The translations under genes and the position numbers were made by a program. From Mycobacteroides chelonae CCUG 47445 (GTDB taxonomy: Bacteria > Actinomycetota > Actinomycetes > Mycobacteriales > Mycobacteriaceae): 64,000 bases of DNA. The notes under the pieces are model-generated. The model was given only the letters and a program-made list of their open reading frames with translations, ran no database searches and was not told the DNA's origin. Shown here piece by piece: positions 37,291 to 45,799 of this stretch. Each line of letters begins with the position of its first letter. Position 1 is the stretch's first letter. The stretch is taken from the NCBI RefSeq assembly GCF_001632805.1, contig NZ_CP007220.1, positions 1,798,001 to 1,862,000 of the forward strand, given 5' to 3'.

Positions 37291-37857
37291 CTACTGCTGG
37301 GTCTCCGTGCACACAGTGAACCGGCGCTGCGGATGCTTGTAGCCGCCGCTGGGACAGCCATCCAGGCTTGTGGTGTCCAGAATGATCTTGAGTGGCTTGA
37401 TTCGTTTGGGCGCGTTGGTGTCTGTGCATGCAACCTTGGCTACAGGCTGACCCACGCTGATGCACGAGGACTTGTCCCAAGCCAAGTCCAGGCAGGCGGT
37501 GTACTGCCCGGTGGCTTCGGAGTTGTGGTAGAAGGAGCGATCGGTGTCGCCGCATTCTTTTGGAACATTCACACGCTGAACGATCCGGTAGGTATTTCGG
37601 TCCGAACCACAATCCACCACTGTCAACGACGCATTCACCAGCTCGCCGCCCAAATTCACACATCCACCTACCGGAGCCTCTGTCTGACCATTATTCGTCA
37701 ACGAACCCGGCGACGGAAATTGGCCCGGAATGTTCGCGAAATCAGTCGACTCGTGGTGTGCAGCAGGCGACGTCGGTTGCGCCGTGTCAGCAGAACTAGC
37801 GCATCCCGTGGCCACGAAAATACACAGGCTTGCAACAACCCCGACTGTCTTTAACAA
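37291..37857 (-). CDS. Predicted lipoprotein, LppU-like
   Basis: About 188 residues. Signal LLKTVGVVASLCIFVATGC with lipobox ATGC, a Ser/Pro linker, then a Cys-rich domain (GGCVNLGGELVNASLTVVDCGS, the motif DRSFY...GQYTACLDLAWDKSSC, and KVACTD) resembling mycobacterial LppU-type lipoproteins. TTG 37857 with GGGGGA upstream fits better than ATG 37947, which has no ribosome site. Six to eight cysteines suggest disulphide bonds outside the cell. Confidence 0.65.
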   Translation of the reverse strand: MLKTVGVVASLCIFVATGCASSADTAQPTSPAAHHESTDFANIPGQFPSPGSLTNNGQTEAPVGGCVNLGGELVNASLTVVDCGSDRNTYRIVQRVNVPKECGDTDRSFYHNSEATGQYTACLDLAWDKSSCISVGQPVAKVACTDTNAPKRIKPLKIILDTTSLDGCPSGGYKHPQRRFTVCTETQQ

Positions 37858-37956
37858 CGAAATTCCCCCATTTTCAGCCTGGGCGTCTCGCGGCGATGCC
37901 CGTGTAGTGCGTGTACCCGCAGCACCTCGCACCGTTGCATTTCTCATATAATTCGG

Positions 37957-38499
37957 TTAGAACGAAAATGACCCGGAGGGCTGCAACACAAACCCATTCT
38001 CGCCCACAGATCTGTCGATACAGGCCACCGATCCACCGTCGCCGACCCCGCAGGTCTGATCGCCGTAGGAAATCTTTTGTCCGGGATTAAGCAGTTTCGA
38101 CGAAGGCGGATACTTTTTGCATTCCTCCTTCTTATGGGATATGCCGTACGTGTTGTCACCCCATTTGTTTACGAGACCTGTATCGCAAGGTCCCGAGCCG
38201 ATGGCGTGAATATCTTGAAGCCCCGGCAGCGGGCCCCAACAGCTGATGAGCTGGTTCTGACCACCCGGATGTGGCGGATGACTCATACTGCAGCTAACGC
38301 CCTCCGCTGTCGAGAAACCGATAGCCGATGCTCCTCTGCTGGCAGCCTGGACGTAGGAGTCCACTGGTACTTGGGCGTAGGTATTGAGGTCGGGGAAGCC
38401 GGGGGGTTCGGCGGCCGCGGTGATGGTTTGTTGGCACGCTGTCATTAGTGCGGTGGCGCATATTGTGAGGGCTATACGGGTCCTGCGTGGTTGAGTCAT
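37957..38499 (-). CDS. Secreted/lipoprotein-like protein
   Basis: A 180-residue protein with a signal (TRIALTICATALMTAC), then EPPGFPDLNTYAQVPVDSYVQ and a Cys-containing domain with six further cysteines (SCSMSH, ISCWGP, PCDTG, EECKK, QTCG, ACIDR). ATG 38499 is set by AGGAGG eight bases upstream; the gene follows the large Q/P-rich protein after 13 bases. The 'PPGFPDLN.Y..V' start of the mature part is a recurrent motif in mycobacterial secreted proteins of unknown function. Confidence 0.7.
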   Translation of the reverse strand: MTQPRRTRIALTICATALMTACQQTITAAAEPPGFPDLNTYAQVPVDSYVQAASRGASAIGFSTAEGVSCSMSHPPHPGGQNQLISCWGPLPGLQDIHAIGSGPCDTGLVNKWGDNTYGISHKKEECKKYPPSSKLLNPGQKISYGDQTCGVGDGGSVACIDRSVGENGFVLQPSGSFSF

Positions 38500-38512
38500 C
38501 GCGGGGGTCCTC

Positions 38513-40153
38513 CTATTGGATAGTGCAGTTGGTGTTGTAGACACGGGGGTCGTATGCGTGGGTGGCGTCTCCGGTTTTCCAGAACTGACTGACCCTGAGT
38601 CCGAAGTCGCCCTTACCGGTAGTTGAATTGAGGGCTTGGCTGGTGATAGTCGGCCCATAAGGCATGTCCACGCCGAAGGTGCTAGTAGGATCAATTTGCA
38701 CCAAAGTCTGCGCATTTGAGGTCTTTTCAGTGAGTTCCTTCACAGTGGATGCGATAATACCTATCACTGGTTGACCGTTTGACGAGCTAACGAACAGGAA
38801 ACCGTCCGCGCCTTTCGGGCCGAGGGCAACGAGTTGGCTTTCGCGGTCGCCGGGCAAGATGTTACCTACGCGGTGCAAGGTTTTGATCCAGTTCGTAGGG
38901 CTGTCGCCGTCTTTGATGGGATTGGACTGCCACAGCTCCCGAACTGTATCGCCGGTCTGGGTTCCGGTGTTTCCGGCGACGAGCATGGTCTTGCTGGCTG
39001 GGTCGTACGCACCGCTAGATTGCGCCAGGGGTGAATCGCCGATGATCGTGCCGGGATGGGCTAGATCGACGATTTTTGAGGGCTTGGTGACGTAGTTGTC
39101 GTTTACCTGGCCGGGTGGCGGAAGTTGCGGTTGGCTATAGAAGGCGTAATGCTCGCCGTTGGGGCCTAGAGCTGTGCCGGTAGGGATGGGCCGAGTTCCC
39201 GGCGGAACCACCTTGTTTAAGGGGTTGTCGCGGCCGTTGAGTTGGGGCGGTTTCTTAAGGCTTGGCTTGGGGTCGCCGCCGATATTTTCGCCGGTGTTGG
39301 GGATCGTGGAATCCAGATCATCACCTACCGCCCCCTGCGTAGGCGGCTGGCAATTGATCTGTTGGTCAGAGCGAGTTGTCTTTGGCTGGTCCTGTGATGG
39401 TTCGGAGTCTTGCGGCCCTGCTTGTTCGGGGGCGCAGTTGCATTCGCCGTCGGGACCCACTTTCCGGCTTGGCTGCTGAAACATCGACCCGGCACCACCG
39501 ACCGCCGAAGCCATGAAACTGAGCATCTGCTCAGCTATCCCATAATCCTGGGCTGCAGACATACACTGCTGCTGACGCTGTTGCTGCTGCTGATCCAACT
39601 GCTGCGTGGTGTCATCTTGTTTGTTTTGCGGCTGCTGTTGGTTTGGCTGTTGCTGTCCCTGCTGCGGTTGTTGCGGCGAGTTCTGTTGCGGCGCCTGGTA
39701 GTCGGGGTTCGCCTTACCTGGCCCCTGTGTGTAGGGAGTTGCGGTCTGATAGTCCGGGATCTGCGTGCCATGGGCGGGCTGCTGCGCCTGCTGGGGCTGC
39801 GGGCCAGCTTGTTGACCCGGAACCTGTTGTGCGCCAGGCGATCCCGTGTTATAGATGGAGATTCCGGAGTTCTGATCGAGCGGCGGCTGATTGATGCCGC
39901 CCTGATAATCGGGCATTGAGCTGGGCATTTGCGGCGGCTGGAACTGCTGGCCGCCGTCCATGCCTGGCCCGCCGGTGGGTCCGCCCGGCCCTGTTGGATC
40001 CGCGGCTACAGTCGCCACGGCCGAGAATCCGCTGCCGGGGGCGGTGTTGTCATCGACAATCTTCGCTCCACCGACAGTCAGGGCGACAATCGCCACCAGC
40101 GCCGATGCCCGCCGCAAACCCGCGGGCATCGTCCAACGATCGTCCATCACCAT
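38513..40153 (-). CDS. Large secreted Gln/Pro-rich protein
   Basis: About 546 residues: signal or anchor helix (ASALVAIVALTVGGAKI), a long low-complexity region rich in Gln and Pro with a run of glutamines before QCMSAAQDYGIAEQM, a short Cys pair (CNCAPEQAG), and a C-terminal globular part with repeated Gly/Asp turns (SGAYDPASKTMLVAGNTG) that may be a beta-propeller-like fold. ATG 40153 is preferred because AAGGGGCGG is just upstream. It is the first gene of the minus-strand secreted array. Function unknown. Confidence 0.65.
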   Translation of the reverse strand: MVMDDRWTMPAGLRRASALVAIVALTVGGAKIVDDNTAPGSGFSAVATVAADPTGPGGPTGGPGMDGGQQFQPPQMPSSMPDYQGGINQPPLDQNSGISIYNTGSPGAQQVPGQQAGPQPQQAQQPAHGTQIPDYQTATPYTQGPGKANPDYQAPQQNSPQQPQQGQQQPNQQQPQNKQDDTTQQLDQQQQQRQQQCMSAAQDYGIAEQMLSFMASAVGGAGSMFQQPSRKVGPDGECNCAPEQAGPQDSEPSQDQPKTTRSDQQINCQPPTQGAVGDDLDSTIPNTGENIGGDPKPSLKKPPQLNGRDNPLNKVVPPGTRPIPTGTALGPNGEHYAFYSQPQLPPPGQVNDNYVTKPSKIVDLAHPGTIIGDSPLAQSSGAYDPASKTMLVAGNTGTQTGDTVRELWQSNPIKDGDSPTNWIKTLHRVGNILPGDRESQLVALGPKGADGFLFVSSSNGQPVIGIIASTVKELTEKTSNAQTLVQIDPTSTFGVDMPYGPTITSQALNSTTGKGDFGLRVSQFWKTGDATHAYDPRVYNTNCTIQ

Positions 40154-40435
40154 GAATGCAACCGCCCCTTTTCCGTCGACGCTCACCGCGCCCGTCCTCG
40201 CATCATGACACATGTATGGTTGCCATGTCGACAAAAACCCAGCTAAAAAGTTAGCCACGTTAGCCAGTGCTTCTATCGGCCCTGGTAGGCACCGCCTAGC
40301 CTCGCAGCTCGGCGCCAGAATTTTCTGAGCAACTCGGATCTCGTGAGCTGGAAGCTCGCTACTGGATCAAGACGCCTTCGCCAGATCTCATCCACATCGA
40401 GCGCCCGGCGTTCATGCTCTCGATGATTTGTGCCG

Positions 40436-40591
40436 ATGTGTGGCTGCAGCGACGTCATCGAGTGCACCGGTCTCATCGACGGCGTAGGACAGATCAAGCC
40501 GCAGCCTGACGGTACCGTGATCACCGAATACGACGTGCGCGTAACGGATCTCGCGCAGCGGTTCGCCGCGCACTACCTCGCCAAGCACTAA
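40436..40591 (+). CDS. Small 51-residue protein
   Basis: A short frame beginning MCGCSDVIECTG and ending LAQRFAAHYLAKH. GTG 40430 is an alternative start. The next small gene starts three bases after its stop. Part of its 3' half (40526-40560) recurs in diverged form at 42865-42899. No family recognised; such pairs of tiny genes are common in phage-derived DNA. Confidence 0.4.
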   Translation: MCGCSDVIECTGLIDGVGQIKPQPDGTVITEYDVRVTDLAQRFAAHYLAKH

Positions 40592-40593
40592 TC

Positions 40594-40827
40594 ATGGACG
40601 GCCAGCCGCTCGGCGAGTACCCGCCGCTTCCGCCGTACGGTCTGATCAATGCGACCGTCGCCGCGACTTTCGACGCATTCGCCGCGCTACTCCCAGGCGC
40701 GAGCGCCGTAGAGCCGCCGAAGTTCTCAATCCGTGACAACCTCGGCGTGATCCAACCGGTGGACCCAGAACCCAAGGCCCCGTTCAGCCGCCACCACCGC
40801 CGTCGCATCCACCACCGCCGTCGCTGA
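40594..40827 (+). CDS. Small hypothetical protein
   Basis: A 77-residue frame (MDGQPLGEYPPLPPYG...) directly behind the 51-residue frame. The last part is Arg/His repeats that arise from antisense of the Gly-rich gene on the other strand, so the true end may be earlier. Function unknown. Confidence 0.4.
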   Translation: MDGQPLGEYPPLPPYGLINATVAATFDAFAALLPGASAVEPPKFSIRDNLGVIQPVDPEPKAPFSRHHRRRIHHRRR

Positions 40828-41134
40828 ATCCGCCGCTATCGCAGAACCCACCGCTGCCACCGTGGTCTGAACCGAATCCGCCGAAGTAGCCGAAGGATCC
40901 CGTGTCGGCCCCGGATCCTGGGCCATGTTCAGGCGAATTGCCTAAAAGGTCGCGGCGTCGCCGTGCAGGGGCTCGCGGTCGGGGGCTTTCAGATCGTAAC
41001 GCTGTAGGTCGGTGCGGCTTACTGGCTTCTGGCGTGCGACGGGCATCCCTGTGGTTAGCTTTGCGGGCCAACTGCCAGCCGAAGCATCCGAGTAACACTG
41101 ATATCAGTGCTAGCGCCATCAGTTCGATCCCCAC
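40784..41134 (-). CDS. Small membrane-anchored Gly-rich protein
   Basis: A 116-residue protein: an N-terminal membrane helix (LMALALISVLLGCFGWQLA), a basic Pro/Arg linker and a Gly-rich C-terminus with Phe, Ser and two Cys (SGGFCDSGG, GGGCDGGGGG). It overlaps the small plus-strand gene by 44 bases at the 3' end. Function unknown. Confidence 0.5.
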   Translation of the reverse strand: MGIELMALALISVLLGCFGWQLARKANHRDARRTPEASKPHRPTALRSESPRPRAPARRRRDLLGNSPEHGPGSGADTGSFGYFGGFGSDHGGSGGFCDSGGFSDGGGGCDGGGGG

Positions 41135-41305
41135 AGAAGCTCCTCCCTGCGCCCGACAAACAATTTGCTGTCGGCTTCTTTATATTGCGCTAGTTAGCTC
41201 GTGGGCGCCAGGTGGGCAACATCTGCTGAGCACTAGAGCTTGCCGCTGAGATCGAGGGTCTATGGCTGCCGAGACGTTGGATCAGTTCTGTCTGGAATTC
41301 CTCGC

Positions 41306-41710
41306 TCAGTGGGGGACAGTTCCAAAACTCCAGGCATCGATGAGGGACAACGTGGCAGGGGTCCACGCATCTGGGTCGCCGACTTCAAGGATTCGGTCGA
41401 CGGCCTCGCTTGGAAGCAGCGACCAACCGATGTCGTGATGCTTGCAGTAGCAGCGGACTTTGAGGACAGCGAGCAGTCCCTCGCTACCGCAGAACTCCAC
41501 ATAGCGCAGATCCAGGACGAGTGCCCGCCGGCCGCGAAGATGACGTAGCACGTAGTAGACGAAGTTATCGGCGTTGGTTGCATCGAGATCGCCAGTGGCG
41601 GCCACGGTGACCGCGTCGTAGTGCGGGGTGGTCGTGAACTGGAACCCCTGCCCGCTGTACGGCATCTCGGCAACCGGTGGGCGGGGACGTGAAAACGCTT
41701 GAATAGACAT
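41306..41710 (-). CDS. STAS-domain protein, anti-sigma factor antagonist-like
   Basis: A 134-residue protein with a STAS fold: TVAATGDLDATNADNF, then RALVLDLRYVEFCGSEGLLAVL, where the serine of CGSEGL occupies the phosphorylation site of SpoIIAA-type antagonists. The ATG at 41710 has GGAG nine bases upstream. Members switch sigma-factor control by binding anti-sigma factors; no partner kinase or sigma factor is nearby. Confidence 0.78.
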   Translation of the reverse strand: MSIQAFSRPRPPVAEMPYSGQGFQFTTTPHYDAVTVAATGDLDATNADNFVYYVLRHLRGRRALVLDLRYVEFCGSEGLLAVLKVRCYCKHHDIGWSLLPSEAVDRILEVGDPDAWTPATLSLIDAWSFGTVPH

Positions 41711-42122
41711 ATCTTTGGCTCCAATAATGCGATTCATGAACTTCAGGAGCGCCTGCGCGGGATGCGAGTTTGGGAGTTCTGCTCGACACCGGGAGCTGAC
41801 CCTGCGGGCGGCTGTGAACTCAACCACTATCAACCTAGCCCCATTGCGATCGATGCGGAGCGCAACGGGACGGACAATCCACGAACTCCGAGATCGTCGC
41901 TGGCTCCGCACCTCGCTTCGAGTGTCGATTCGCGGGCGACCGGTTTATGTCGAGACGGAGTGGGAATACGAGGCCAGAGCGAGATCTGGGCGTGGTTGCC
42001 GCGTGGTTCTTGCTAGGCGATTCGCGCGGGCAACTCCGCGTTGAGAAAACAGCGTGGCTGCAGAGATCGCCGCCCTGGCAAACGTACGTCGGCGGCGCCC
42101 CCGGGGCCGTGCCTCCTTGTGA
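41711..42122. other. Intergenic, no convincing gene
   Basis: Frames on both strands here are Arg/Ser-rich and unlike protein. I see no clear promoter, RNA or repeat beyond the ribosome site of the STAS gene. Confidence 0.4.
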
Positions 42123-42812
42123 TCACAGGAGGCGTTCGTGAGCGGTAAGCAAGACGTGATCGAAGGCGGTTTGATCGAAGGTCATAACACCGCGCAGATC
42201 GGTGCCAAGCTGCTCGGCTAGAGCACGCAGCTTGACATTATGTTGCTGAGATAGCCAAGTCAGGACCCCAAAAGCCACGTCCTCGTCAATGTTGTACACC
42301 AGCATCAGCATGCCTTTGACCTGCTCGATGCCCGCCCGGTTGTCGGCGATCTGCGCGACCCGGGCACTTACCAGTGCCTCGTCGCGGCGCTCGGCGTCGG
42401 AAGGCTCGGGCGAGGTGACGTCGACGTAGAAGCCATGCGTGCCGACCACCGCGCCTGTCTCGTCGAAGAACTGGTCACCGATGACTACGACCCAGTGCAC
42501 TTCACCTCTGGTGTCAATGATCCGGTGCCGACTGCTCAATGCGCCCCGGGTATGCGTGATCGCATCGATCGTGCCTGCGACCTTGTCGCGGTCTTCTGGA
42601 TGCTTATGCGAGAGCACCAGATCCGTCGTGGGGATCACTACGTCGGAGTGGTCATAACCATGCAGCTGTGCCACCTGCGGCGACCACTCCCATCGCTGTT
42701 CATCGAAATAGAAGCGAAACCACCCCATCGGTCTCGCATCAGACCCGAACAAGTCCAGCCCTTCGCCAACGCGCTCGGGCGTTCCGACCGCGCCGTTATC
42801 GACTCCTGACAT
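42123..42812 (-). CDS. PAS-ANTAR regulator
   Basis: A 229-residue protein. The N-terminal PAS domain (WEWSPQVAQLHGYDHSD ... HKHPEDRDKV ... GTHGFYVDVT) senses a small ligand or redox state. The C-terminal ANTAR domain (RAGIEQVKGMLMLVYNIDEDVAFGVLTWLSQQHNVKLRALAEQLG) is an RNA-binding antiterminator that acts on two-hairpin targets in nascent mRNA. The start ATG lies in a palindrome at 42811-42835, and TAGAAT on the minus strand stands six bases before it, suggesting a leaderless transcript. Its targets are not apparent here. Confidence 0.88.
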   Translation of the reverse strand: MSGVDNGAVGTPERVGEGLDLFGSDARPMGWFRFYFDEQRWEWSPQVAQLHGYDHSDVVIPTTDLVLSHKHPEDRDKVAGTIDAITHTRGALSSRHRIIDTRGEVHWVVVIGDQFFDETGAVVGTHGFYVDVTSPEPSDAERRDEALVSARVAQIADNRAGIEQVKGMLMLVYNIDEDVAFGVLTWLSQQHNVKLRALAEQLGTDLRGVMTFDQTAFDHVLLTAHERLL

Positions 42813-42835
42813 AGCCCGATTCTAGAACGGGCTAT
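42811..42835. promoter_or_regulatory. Palindrome over promoter and start of PAS-ANTAR gene
   Basis: ATAGCCCG (42811-42818) and CGGGCTAT (42828-42835) form a perfect 8-bp inverted repeat around a 9-base centre. The centre contains the minus-strand -10 box TAGAAT and the left arm includes the start codon, so a bound protein would block initiation. Confidence 0.55.
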
Positions 42836-42862
42836 ACCGGTCTGTGCAGGCATTACTTCCCG

Positions 42863-43069
42863 GTGAACACGACGTGCGCATACCGGATCTCGTGCAGCAT
42901 CGAGCAATGGGGCGACGATCTGACCGAAGAGGGAGCTGACTGCGTACTGCTCGAAAGGGCGATCGAGATCGTGAAGGTCGAAACCCTGCTACCGATCAGT
43001 GATGGGCTGGAGCTCGTCTGCGAGCACCTCCAAAATCACGGACCCACACCGGAGTTCAGCACGGGCTAA
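42863..43069 (+). CDS. Small hypothetical protein with repeated 5' segment
   Basis: A 68-residue frame (MNTTCAYRISC ... EFSTG), acidic in its second half (LLERAIEIVKVE). Its first 35 bases resemble 40526-40560 (30 of 35 bases alike), though read in a different frame. It may be a remnant. Low certainty. Confidence 0.3.
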   Translation: MNTTCAYRISCSIEQWGDDLTEEGADCVLLERAIEIVKVETLLPISDGLELVCEHLQNHGPTPEFSTG

Positions 43070-43085
43070 ATCGGTCGTCGAATTA

Positions 43086-43505
43086 CTAGGTGCCGGGGCC
43101 GCCGCCAACAACACCGTTCCCGTTGGCGGGACCGTTGGGGACACCGCCGGCGGCACCGTTCACGCCAGCCGGGCCGTTGGAAGAACCTCCCGCTGAACCG
43201 CCGCCTGGACCACCGATGGGGGGAACATTCGTGTCGGCGGAACCGCCGATAGGACCGCTCGGTGAACCGCCGATGGGACCCGTCACATCGGAACGGTCGG
43301 AGTCTCCAATGGGACCGGTCACATCCGAACCGCCGGAGGAGTCGTCATCGGGATCAGCCACCTCTGAACCGCCCGGGAGGGCGGCCACTGTGAAAAGGCC
43401 GCGGCTGCCGTGATTGGTGGCGACAGTGCTGCCGAGCAGAGTCAGCACCGCGCACGCCGCCAGTGCCCATCGCGACATCCCGTGCAGTGAAGGCTGCCCT
43501 GCCAT
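43086..43505 (-). CDS. Secreted Gly/Pro/Asp-rich repeat protein
   Basis: A 139-residue protein with an N-terminal signal helix (WALAACAVLTLLGSTVATN) and a mature part built of degenerate repeats around GPIG (SDVTGPIGDSDR, SDVTGPIGGSPS, GPIGGSADT) followed by a Gly/Asn/Pro tail. ATG 43505 or ATG 43478 could be the start. Low-complexity exported protein without known function. Confidence 0.55.
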   Translation of the reverse strand: MAGQPSLHGMSRWALAACAVLTLLGSTVATNHGSRGLFTVAALPGGSEVADPDDDSSGGSDVTGPIGDSDRSDVTGPIGGSPSGPIGGSADTNVPPIGGPGGGSAGGSSNGPAGVNGAAGGVPNGPANGNGVVGGGPGT

Positions 43506-43716
43506 AACAACAACTCTAACCGGGATGGGCGGGTAGCGGCCAGGGTTGACCGTCGATGGTGGGTCTGACTGGTGGGACCCCAGGTCTGCGGGAAGAAGAC
43601 GAGTTCGAAGCCCCGGCCCGGCACTCTTCCGCACGACGTAGTCGAGGATTCGGGTGTGACACTCGATGACCTTGCAACGCAGGGCTTTCCGATCGCGATT
43701 GTGACCGCTGTCGTTT

Positions 43717-44085
43717 CTAGGCGAACGAATCGTCGTATGTCGCGGTCAGGGCACCGCCAGCATCACCGGTGTTGATTACTCCTGTCGGCTCGATCAACAC
43801 CGCGTGGACCTCGCCGTCAGCGCGGGGACAGTGTTCGACGCCACGCGGCACCACGAACAGCTGGCCCGGTCTGACGGTGACATCCCTGTCGCGTAGCTGG
43901 ATCGTCAGCTCGCCAGCGATGACCAAGAACAGCTCGTCAGTGTCGTCATGCGTGTGCCAGACGAATTCTCCGCCCAGCTTGACGACTTTGACTTCGTAGT
44001 CGTTGAGTCGAGCTACCACCTTCGGCGACCACAACTCGGAAAACAGCGACAACTTCTCGCCCAGATCGACAACCCGGTCGGACAT
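43717..44085 (-). CDS. Cupin-domain protein
   Basis: A 122-residue single-domain cupin: motif 1 GGEFVWHTHDDTDELFLVIAG with the HxH and E metal ligands, and motif 2 PGQLFVVPRGVEHCPRA with the third His. Small cupins of this form bind divalent metals and may act as isomerases or dioxygenases. ATG 44085 is chosen; GTG 44109 would add eight residues. Confidence 0.78.
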   Translation of the reverse strand: MSDRVVDLGEKLSLFSELWSPKVVARLNDYEVKVVKLGGEFVWHTHDDTDELFLVIAGELTIQLRDRDVTVRPGQLFVVPRGVEHCPRADGEVHAVLIEPTGVINTGDAGGALTATYDDSFA

Positions 44086-44200
44086 ACTTTGATTCTGCTT
44101 AGCCGGCACAACCCGGTCAACCCGCCAATCCCTCTGACGAGAACCTCGGCTCCTGCACGATTCAGAGGTACGGCAAAGGTGTTCGCGTTAACCTCCTGGT

Positions 44201-45031
44201 GTGGATGCCGAAGCAGGCCCAGTACGTGCACGCGATCTGGACCGACTGGATGTGATGGCGGCCTTGGACACTGCGCTCGCTGATGGCCAACTGCATCACG
44301 CTGAGTACCGTGAACGCGTTCAGAAGGCTCAAAGTGCCGCTACGTTGAGCGAACTCGCAGCAATCACTGCAGACCTTCAGCCGCACACCGTTGCGGTTCC
44401 AGCACCCGCGCCAGCACGCCGACGCCGCTGGTTGTTAGTGGCGGCAAGCGCTTTGACGGCCACAGGTGTCGCGGTTACAGCATTCTTCGCTATTGACGCC
44501 GCATCAACTCACCAAGCCGCCCCCACAGCCATGGCTCCCGCAGAATCGGTCAGCCCTCTAGTCGGCGGTGCGCTACTGAAGGCAGACGGGTTGCGCGAGA
44601 TAACGAGCGCGACCCGCGCCCGGTTCCACACCACTGTCGTTCTGGGAGTACACATCTACGGCGATAGCGCTCAGCTGCACATGCTCGATCCAAGTTCACC
44701 GAGCGGCCTGACTTACTACGACTACTCGGCCGGCGGACGCTTCCACAATCCACAGGTATACGGAGGAACCTCGGTCAACTCAGGACATGCTGGCGCCATA
44801 GATCTGGCACGCATCAATGTGGATGCGGTGGCCGCCTTGATCAGCTCAGCCCCTGAGCGTCTTGGCCTAACAACAGCCAACGTGGGCAACGATCACTTCC
44901 GCGTCACCATCGGAGGAGATGACGGTGGAGAAATCTGGATGGGCGTGAACAACAACGGTCTGGACTCCCACCTCGTCGCAGACCTCACCGGCACCATCAA
45001 AGGCATCCACCGCTGTCAATGGGGCTGCTAG
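44201..45031 (+). CDS. DUF1707-domain membrane protein
   Basis: A 276-residue protein with the N-terminal DUF1707 motif (ARDLDRLDVMAALDTALADGQLHHAEYRERVQKAQSA), a membrane helix near residue 75-95 and an external C-terminal domain (TTVVLGVHIYGDSAQLHMLD ... GGEIWMGVNNNG) that may bind a ligand. GTG 44201 is the first start giving the full DUF1707 motif. Such proteins are common in mycobacteria; their role is not established. Confidence 0.72.
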   Translation: MDAEAGPVRARDLDRLDVMAALDTALADGQLHHAEYRERVQKAQSAATLSELAAITADLQPHTVAVPAPAPARRRRWLLVAASALTATGVAVTAFFAIDAASTHQAAPTAMAPAESVSPLVGGALLKADGLREITSATRARFHTTVVLGVHIYGDSAQLHMLDPSSPSGLTYYDYSAGGRFHNPQVYGGTSVNSGHAGAIDLARINVDAVAALISSAPERLGLTTANVGNDHFRVTIGGDDGGEIWMGVNNNGLDSHLVADLTGTIKGIHRCQWGC

Positions 45032-45286
45032 CAAGATCGGAAAGAGCGGCGGCCAGCGCGGTCCTGGGCTTGGCCACGCCAGCGGTCGGGTGTGACGGGT
45101 ATGTCCAAAACTGGTCAGAGGCTCGATATCGCACGCCTGTTAGTCGGACGGTGGAGGCTCGGCTTCCTAACGTCGAATAGTCGACGTCGTTATCTAGTCT
45201 GCCCATGGGCGAGGATTATGCGGGTGCTGTCAGTTAGTTTCTGGTAGCCGGGTTGCGTCTTGCATCGACCAAACGTGAGGTGGGCA

Positions 45287-45799
45287 GTGAGGAACACGGT
45301 GGGCCTCAGCATCGTCTGGATGGTCGGTGCTCTCGTGTCGTGCTCAAGTGCCCCGGCGCTCCCGCCGATGGATACCGAGATCAGCGACGGCCCGCTGGCT
45401 TGCAAGGTTGAGCAAGTGGTGCGCTTCGGCAACATGGTCCCGATGCTCACCTCGCGTGGGTCCCTGCCGCGGCCGACCGGATACTGGGCAGCGTTCTCGA
45501 TTCTGGTCACGAACAACGGCACGGAGAAGTCGACCGCATTCACCGTCGCCGACCAGTCGCTGGACACCTCGCAAGGGACCGTCGTGCCCCTGCCGAAGAT
45601 CGAGCAGTTCTTGGGTAATCCTGACGATGTTCTCGCCGGGGACCACGAGACGTACACCGTTGCCTTCGAGGTGCTTCCGGGAGCGATCATGCAGTCCCTG
45701 ACTCTGCATTGCGGTGCGAAGTCGATCACGGTGGGCATCGACAAACCGGTTGACCCCGGCACCGCAGCGGCCGCTAGATCCAGGGTTGGCGATCGTTGA
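45287..45799 (+). CDS. Predicted lipoprotein, DUF4352-like
   Basis: A 170-residue lipoprotein: signal NTVGLSIVWMVGALVSC with lipobox LVSC, then an immunoglobulin-like beta domain (YWAAFSILVTNNGTEKSTAFTVADQS ... DHETYTVAFEVLPGA) as in telomere-repeat/DUF4352 exported proteins. GTG 45287 with GAGG seven bases upstream is preferred over an upstream TTG. It overlaps the convergent gene by 26 bases. Confidence 0.68.
   Translation: MRNTVGLSIVWMVGALVSCSSAPALPPMDTEISDGPLACKVEQVVRFGNMVPMLTSRGSLPRPTGYWAAFSILVTNNGTEKSTAFTVADQSLDTSQGTVVPLPKIEQFLGNPDDVLAGDHETYTVAFEVLPGAIMQSLTLHCGAKSITVGIDKPVDPGTAAAARSRVGDR

Noticed and set aside
40273..40524. Minus-strand 83-residue frame overlapping the small gene pair
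   Set aside because: It is antisense to the better-supported plus-strand frames and has no start signal.
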